Below are positions 41,588-45,245 of a stretch of 45,245 bases of DNA, one piece after another. The DNA comes from Paenibacillus sp. oral taxon 786 str. D14 (GTDB lineage: Bacteria > Bacillota > Bacilli > Paenibacillales > Paenibacillaceae), in NCBI RefSeq assembly GCF_000159955.1, contig NZ_GG695993.1:17229-62473 (forward strand), in the 5' to 3' direction. The notes under the pieces were generated by a model. It did no database searches, was not told the DNA's origin, and was given only the letters and a program-made list of their open reading frames with translations. The translations under genes and the position numbers were made by a program. Every line of letters starts with the position of its first letter. Position 1 is the stretch's first letter.

Positions 41588-42382
41588 TTAAGAAGATCCA
41601 CCGCTGCCTTCGCCCTCTTTGCTTTGGCCGCCTTCATCGCCGCTGCCTTCGTCACCGCCGCCTTCGTCCTGCTTAGGCTCTTTTTCCACCTTCGGCTGCA
41701 GTTGCTCTTGAACGACGGTTTTCAACAGCTCAAGCACTTCCAATTTGAACAACGGACTTTGCATCGCTTCCTGCATGACCGTCATGGATTGCTTGCGGTA
41801 ATCCGGCGTCTTGGTTAAATCGAGGAACATCTTCATGACTTCCGGCGATTTCAGGATTTCGCTGATCGATTTCTGATAAGTAGGGTCTTTGATCAGCTGC
41901 ATATGGAGCTCTTTGCTTTGGGCGTTGATCGCCTTCGCAAAATCCCCGGCAAACTGCGGATCGGTCATGATCTTCTCGATTTCCTTCTTGTATTCCGGGG
42001 AAGTAATCGTCTCCTTGACAGCCATACGCACCTCATTGGAGGTTTGGGACGGGAGAATCATCTTCACCCCAAACGTTCCGCCTCCGCTGCTTCCTCCGGA
42101 TCCGCCCGACCCGGAACCGGAATCAGAACCGGACTCCGAACCGGATTCTGAGCCGCTGCTTCCGCTTCCACTTTCGCTGCTGCTTGGAGGATTGCTTAAC
42201 GCCTCATATATAGCCTTTTTACCTTCGTCAGTCTTAAGAATATCGATAACCATCGATTTCGTTTCTTTATATCCCCCACCCTGGGAAGAGGAGGGGGAGC
42301 TTTGTTCAGAACCGCAGGCTGCAAGCGGAAGAGTGAATGTACATAAGAAGCATAAAATCCAACGGGTACCCCGCCATTTCAT
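41588..42382 (-). CDS. gerD: Spore germination lipoprotein GerD
   Basis: This 264-residue lipoprotein, longer than the roughly 185 residues of B. subtilis GerD, is needed for clustering nutrient germinant receptors in the spore inner membrane. The signal peptide ends in the lipobox LAAC (C23). The GerD core has VIDILKTDEGKKAIYEALS and then TFGVKMILPSQTSNEVRMAV. A Ser/Gly/acid-rich insert (about 67-102) splits the core, and the C-terminus is Gly/Glu-rich. The start follows AAGGAGGAAGG on the minus strand; an upstream start at 42406 is rejected. A SigG promoter lies upstream. Confidence 0.9.
   Translation of the reverse strand: MKWRGTRWILCFLCTFTLPLAACGSEQSSPSSSQGGGYKETKSMVIDILKTDEGKKAIYEALSNPPSSSESGSGSSGSESGSESGSDSGSGSGGSGGSSGGGTFGVKMILPSQTSNEVRMAVKETITSPEYKKEIEKIMTDPQFAGDFAKAINAQSKELHMQLIKDPTYQKSISEILKSPEVMKMFLDLTKTPDYRKQSMTVMQEAMQSPLFKLEVLELLKTVVQEQLQPKVEKEPKQDEGGGDEGSGDEGGQSKEGEGSGGSS
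42114..42149 (-). repeat. Three 12-bp tandem repeats in gerD
   Basis: On the plus strand GAACCGGAATCA, GAACCGGACTCC and GAACCGGATTCT follow each other directly, and decay into GAGCCG after that. They encode alternating Ser-Gly/Glu/Asp residues in the GerD insert. The unit length is a multiple of three, so copy-number changes keep the frame. Confidence 0.8.
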
Positions 42383-42415
42383 GGTTCCCTTCCTCCTTAT
42401 CATCATTGCTAAAGT

Positions 42416-42445
42416 TAGTATGCGGCTTAAAAACGGAAATATCCC
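42416..42445 (-). promoter_or_regulatory. SigG-type forespore promoter for gerD
   Basis: On the minus strand, GGGATA (42445-42440) and CATACTA (42422-42416) are 17 bases apart and match the SigG pattern (TGAATA-like, CATACTA). It lies 34 bases before the gerD start. B. subtilis gerD is SigG-dependent, which supports it. Confidence 0.68.
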
Positions 42446-42470
42446 AACGAAAAGCTTAAAAACAATGGTT

Positions 42471-42494
42471 TTTTACCGGGATCGTTGGTAAAAT
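42471..42494 (+). promoter_or_regulatory. Extended -10 promoter with inverted repeat for kbaA
   Basis: TGGTAAAAT (42486-42494) is an extended -10. TTTTACC (42471-42477) and GGTAAAA (42487-42493) form a perfect 7-bp inverted repeat with a 9-base centre covering the -10, as an operator might. It is divergent from the gerD promoter. Confidence 0.4.
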
Positions 42495-42520
42495 ATTTCG
42501 TTAGTGGAGGTGGAAGGGGC

Positions 42521-43129
42521 TTGAACTTAAAAAAGTGGCTTTACTTATTTGGGACAACCTTAGCCGTAGGGGCGGCGGGGTCGCTGATGGTCGGGCTGTT
42601 GCTGCAATGGACCGATACCCTGCAATATAAAGGCCTGACCGATATTTTGGTCAATGTCGGGATATTACTTGGCGTTGGCATTATGGTTAGCGTGTATTCC
42701 CAAATGGGCTTTTTCGCATATTTAATGATCAATTATATGGGGAACGGTGTCTTCTCCAGAAGAACATGGCAATATGTGCAGCTGGTCTTAACCGCTTTAG
42801 CGCTGCTGGAGCTGATGTTCCTGCGGATATTCGTGGGCGGCGAGAAGAACGGGTTTTCCGACCTGATCCTTGGCATTATCATTCTTATTGTGGCTGTGGG
42901 AACTGCGTTTTATAAGGCCAAATTGACGAATGCAACCGCCTGGATTCCCACGTTGTTCTTTATGATTGCAGTTACGATCGTGGAAACTGTCGGCGTATTG
43001 AAGATTGGTGTCAATTCCGCGACGGCTTGGATTGTTGCGCCATTAATCGCATGTAATGCTTACCAGATCTTAATTCTACAGCGAGTGTTGAACTCTGGAA
43101 ATTCAGAAACACAAAAAAGCCCAGCCTAA
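42521..43129 (+). CDS. kbaA: KinB-signalling pathway activation protein KbaA
   Basis: This 202-residue membrane protein has six hydrophobic segments, the first being LYLFGTTLAVGAAGSLMVGL and the last ATAWIVAPLIACNAYQIL. Size, topology and position between gerD and pdaB match B. subtilis KbaA, which activates the KinB kinase of the sporulation phosphorelay. The start is TTG 42521, 7 bases after GGAGGTGG; a longer frame from 42485 overlaps the promoter. No catalytic motif is visible, and the function is by homology. Confidence 0.85.
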   Translation: MNLKKWLYLFGTTLAVGAAGSLMVGLLLQWTDTLQYKGLTDILVNVGILLGVGIMVSVYSQMGFFAYLMINYMGNGVFSRRTWQYVQLVLTALALLELMFLRIFVGGEKNGFSDLILGIIILIVAVGTAFYKAKLTNATAWIPTLFFMIAVTIVETVGVLKIGVNSATAWIVAPLIACNAYQILILQRVLNSGNSETQKSPA

Positions 43130-43142
43130 ACTGGGCTTTTTT
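43113..43142. terminator. Bidirectional terminator between kbaA and pdaB
   Basis: A perfect 12-bp stem AAAAAAGCCCAG / CTGGGCTTTTTT (43113-43124 with 43131-43142) has a 6-base loop. It serves kbaA on the plus strand and pdaB on the minus strand. It overlaps the kbaA 3' end. Confidence 0.88.
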
Positions 43143-43151
43143 GCTACAAAT

Positions 43152-43961
43152 TCACAAACCGACAGCGTATTCCAACTGCTTCTTCAGCCACGCTTGATCG
43201 CGGACTTCGTTGCCTTGAACGCTGGCTTCCTGCAGCAGATCCGTTACGGTCACAAACTCATAGCCTTGCTTCCGCAGCTCATCGATGATGATCGGCAACG
43301 CCTCGTGCGTCTGCTTCACCGAATCGCTGGCATGCAGGAGAACGATATCTCCGGGATGGGCTTTCTTAACGACGCGGTCAACGATGGTTTGAACCCCTTT
43401 GTTCATCCAATCCTGGGAGTCAGTATCCCATTGGATGACTTTGTAGCCTTGGCTTGCAGCAATTCTAAGCACGCGCTTATCGAAGTCGCCGTTCGGAAGC
43501 CGCAGCAGCTTGGGAGGTTGGCCTGTCACTTCGGTCAAAATCGTATGAGAGGTAGAAATTTGACGGGCAATTTCCTCGTCACTCAGGCTGCTGTAATTCG
43601 TGTGTTTATGCCCGTGGCTTCCAATTTCATAGCCTTGCTTCTGAATCGCCTTGACGATGTCCGGATGGGTCTTGCTCCAGGGAGAAGACAGGAAGAAGGT
43701 TGCTTTCTGCACATTCTTCTCCTTCAGCACGTTGAGAATCGGCTCGGCCCGCGTATCGCCCCAACTGATATCGAAGGTAAGGGCTATGACTTTTTTGTTC
43801 GTGGACACGCTATAAATAGCGGACGGAGCGCTTTCCTCTGAGAATACCGTGACATGGCCCTGCTCCACGTAGATGACGCCGGCAGCAAAAAGGGCCGCAG
43901 CGAAGACAAAGAAAAAGCGTTTGATTTTCTTCCCGTTAAGGACATAGAAGAAGTTGTTCAT
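43152..43961 (-). CDS. pdaB: Polysaccharide deacetylase family protein PdaB (sporulation)
   Basis: This 269-residue protein has an N-terminal membrane anchor (about 14-33) and a NodB-type deacetylase domain. The catalytic aspartate is in LTFDISWGD (D64), the HxxxH motif is H116/H120 in GSHGHKHTNY, and the third motif is LRLPNGDFD. B. subtilis PdaB is needed for stable spore cortex late in development. It is the last minus-strand gene of the window. A SigE-like promoter lies upstream. Confidence 0.92.
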   Translation of the reverse strand: MNNFFYVLNGKKIKRFFFVFAAALFAAGVIYVEQGHVTVFSEESAPSAIYSVSTNKKVIALTFDISWGDTRAEPILNVLKEKNVQKATFFLSSPWSKTHPDIVKAIQKQGYEIGSHGHKHTNYSSLSDEEIARQISTSHTILTEVTGQPPKLLRLPNGDFDKRVLRIAASQGYKVIQWDTDSQDWMNKGVQTIVDRVVKKAHPGDIVLLHASDSVKQTHEALPIIIDELRKQGYEFVTVTDLLQEASVQGNEVRDQAWLKKQLEYAVGL

Positions 43962-44020
43962 GAACCTTTAAGCCCCTCTCGTTATCAGAATGAAATGATC
44001 TGAACTGATCCGCTTGTACA

Positions 44021-44048
44021 AATGTATGCTTGTTCCACAGCTTTATGA
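44021..44048 (-). promoter_or_regulatory. SigE-type sporulation promoter for pdaB
   Basis: On the minus strand, TCATAAA (44048-44042) and CATACATT (44028-44021) are 13 bases apart; the -10 matches the SigE consensus fully. It lies about 60 bases before the pdaB start. Confidence 0.7.
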
Positions 44049-44085
44049 CGCTTGGCCGATCATAATTTGAAGGAGATTTGATGCG

Positions 44086-44712
44086 ATGTTCTCGATTCGG
44101 AGATTTATCTGCGACTTACGCAAATATAAGAAAGCGATGCTGCTTTCAATCCTGATTTTTGCGGCGGGACTTGCTCTGGGGGCGGCGAACGCCGACACGT
44201 TAACCCGCATCGTAATGCCTGACCTCGAACGGCTTAGTCGGGTCAGCCGGGATTTGGCGCAGTCGGATCATCCGGAGTGGAGCTTTTTCCTGTTTATCTT
44301 TTTTAATAATGTGACTAAAAGTATCGGTGTGATGCTGCTGGGCGCCATTCTTGGGATCTTACCGGCTTTCTTCTTGCTGATGAACGGCTTGGCATTGGGG
44401 TTTGTGGTGATGGCGGCTGGCGGCCGAGGTGAAAATTTGATGGATCTGATCGTTCGTGGTCTGCTTCCCCATGGGATCATTGAAATTCCCGCGATTCTGA
44501 TCGCCGCAGGCTTTGGGATGCAATTCGGCTACTTGGCACTAAAGAGCTTGGGAGAGGCCGGTTCCAGAGATGCCTCGGAGCGTACGGTGGATTGGAGGGG
44601 CTTTCTTGTTTCTGCCGGGCGGGGGGCGGTCTGGATCGTTGTTATGCTGCTGGTTGCTGCGGTGATTGAGAGCACGGTAACTTTTTATCTCGTCGGTGGA
44701 GCAGCAAGTTAG
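44086..44712 (+). CDS. SpoIIM-family (DUF95) membrane protein
   Basis: This 208-residue protein has about five hydrophobic spans and the SpoIIM-family motifs FFNNVTKSIGVMLLGAILGI and LPHGIIEIPAILIAAG. In B. subtilis SpoIIM is part of the SpoIIDMP machine that drives engulfment, but family members also occur outside sporulation. Position beside sporulation genes fits but does not prove that role; a spoIIM orthologue might lie elsewhere. ATG 44086 is 10 bases after AAGGAG; an ATG at 44081 is out of frame. The promoter was not found. Confidence 0.82.
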   Translation: MFSIRRFICDLRKYKKAMLLSILIFAAGLALGAANADTLTRIVMPDLERLSRVSRDLAQSDHPEWSFFLFIFFNNVTKSIGVMLLGAILGILPAFFLLMNGLALGFVVMAAGGRGENLMDLIVRGLLPHGIIEIPAILIAAGFGMQFGYLALKSLGEAGSRDASERTVDWRGFLVSAGRGAVWIVVMLLVAAVIESTVTFYLVGGAAS

Positions 44713-44841
44713 GCATTTGAAAGTTAAGCGATCAATGATTTTCGCAAGCATTCATAAATTTCCCAAAAAGTGAGCATAACATTAAAGCATCTATAAATAG
44801 ACCGATACCTTATAACATGGGTTGAACAAGGAGTGTTGTGC

Positions 44842-45072
44842 ATGCTGGGAATGTTGTTCAGTGATAAGGAATGCAAGGAACTGGATTATGTGCTGCGAAA
44901 AGAATTGGATGAAATGCTGCTCGATCTGAACGATACGCGTCTGGATCAAGAGATTCGCCATGCGATCGCCAACCGCTACAAAACGATTTTCCGGATGTAT
45001 GCTCGCTTTGCTCCCTCCAAAGAATTATCGAAATATGCCCGGCGGGCCCGCTTTCCACAAGCCAAACAATAG
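44842..45072 (+). CDS. Conserved-looking small protein of unknown function
   Basis: I do not recognise this 76-residue, charged, helical protein. It begins MLGMLFSDKECKELDYVLRK and has many Leu/Asp/Arg heptad-like positions, then FRMYARFAPSKELSKYARRA. No signal, membrane helix, Cys motif or catalytic pattern is seen. AAGGAG (44828-44833) lies 8 bases before ATG 44842, so translation is likely. An in-frame GTG at 44833 overlaps that site. It lies between the SpoIIM-like gene and the rrn promoters; I saw no clear promoter in the 129 bases before it. Confidence 0.7.
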   Translation: MLGMLFSDKECKELDYVLRKELDEMLLDLNDTRLDQEIRHAIANRYKTIFRMYARFAPSKELSKYARRARFPQAKQ

Positions 45073-45084
45073 GCTAAGATATAG

Positions 45085-45114
45085 TTGACGGCAGGGCTGT
45101 TCTTATGGTAAATT
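45085..45114 (+). promoter_or_regulatory. Candidate rrn promoter P1
   Basis: TTGACG (45085-45090), an 18-base spacer and TAAATT (45109-45114), with TGG just before the -10, could be the first of two rRNA promoters. It lies about 105 bases upstream of P2. Confidence 0.5.
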
Positions 45115-45169
45115 AGCAATCGTCCTTGTTTTACAGGACAAGCAGTTAAGGGCAGGAAAACATTAGCAA

Positions 45170-45245
45170 GAAAAAAGTTTAAAAAAACTCTTGCAAAAAC
45201 CTGACTGACTGTGATATATTATAAAAGTCGCCGCTGAAACACAGC
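45170..45245 (+). promoter_or_regulatory. rrn promoter P2 with A-tract UP element and rRNA leader start
   Basis: A-tracts (AAGAAAAAAG and AAAAAAACTC, about 45168-45190) precede TTGCAA (45191-45196), an 18-base spacer and TATATT (45215-45220). The following AAGTCGCCGCTGAAACAC resembles the leader of Bacillales rRNA operons. A 16S gene would begin beyond the window; none of it is visible. Confidence 0.7.

Noticed and set aside
41889..42491. Plus-strand 200-codon frame rich in Pro/Glu/Asp opposite gerD
   Set aside because: It is the complement of the gerD low-complexity region; GerD has a lipobox, binding site and promoter on the minus strand.
44061..44068. CATAATTT as a sporulation promoter for the SpoIIM-like gene
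   Set aside because: It lies two bases before the binding site, so transcription would start within or after it.

Overview
The window is a core chromosomal segment of an endospore-forming, low-to-mid GC Gram-positive bacterium. I place it in Paenibacillaceae, most likely Paenibacillus. The gene order mrnC-rlmB-rae1-sigH-rpmGB-secE-nusG, through the rpo, str, S10, spc and alpha clusters, to cwlD-salA-gerD-kbaA-pdaB is that of the Bacillus subtilis origin-proximal region. The GC content is near 50%, L24 and L18 have a Paenibacillus-like form, and a cysH-sat pair is present. Together these fit Paenibacillus better than Bacillus. The genus is an inference; no 16S sequence is inside the window.

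Layout. 1-2515: RNA maturation and quality-control genes (partial mrnC, rlmB, rae1), then sporulation sigma factor sigH with its terminator. 2783-6467: rpmGB-secE-nusG-rplK-rplA, then the L10 leader and rplJ-rplL. 6563-14770: a small methyltransferase gene, rpoB and rpoC. 14798-19853: rplGB (L7Ae family), rpsL, rpsG, fusA, tuf. 19889-30773: the S10 and spc clusters, rpsJ through secY. 30872-35450: adk, map, a KOW-domain gene, infA, rpmJ, rpsM, rpsK, rpoA, rplQ. 35489-37449: truA, rplM, rpsI. 37503-39512: two sulfate-assimilation genes, cysH and sat. 39543-45072: sporulation and germination genes (cwlD, salA, gerD, kbaA, pdaB, a SpoIIM-family gene) and a 76-residue unknown. 45085-45245: what look like tandem rRNA promoters and the start of an rRNA leader, so an rrn operon probably begins just past the right edge.

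How it works together. Most genes build the ribosome, RNA polymerase, translation factors, the Sec channel and nucleotide supply, and run in one direction in long, closely spaced operons. Control seems to lie in RNA leaders: paired L1-type hairpins before rplK and rplA, an L10 leader with an attenuator, a long rpoB leader, and leaders before rpsL, rpsJ and rplM. The right end switches to sporulation control, with good SigE-type promoters at cwlD and pdaB and a SigG-type promoter at gerD.

I see no transposase, prophage, CRISPR array, toxin-antitoxin or defence locus, and no wholly new multi-gene system. The items most worth a second look are non-coding: the two L1-type operators, the structured rpsL-rpsG spacer, a possible upstream ORF in the rpsL leader, an L13 leader with pseudoknot topology, and a REP-like palindrome after secY. 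Coding oddities are smaller, such as the Ser/Gly insertion in GerD.
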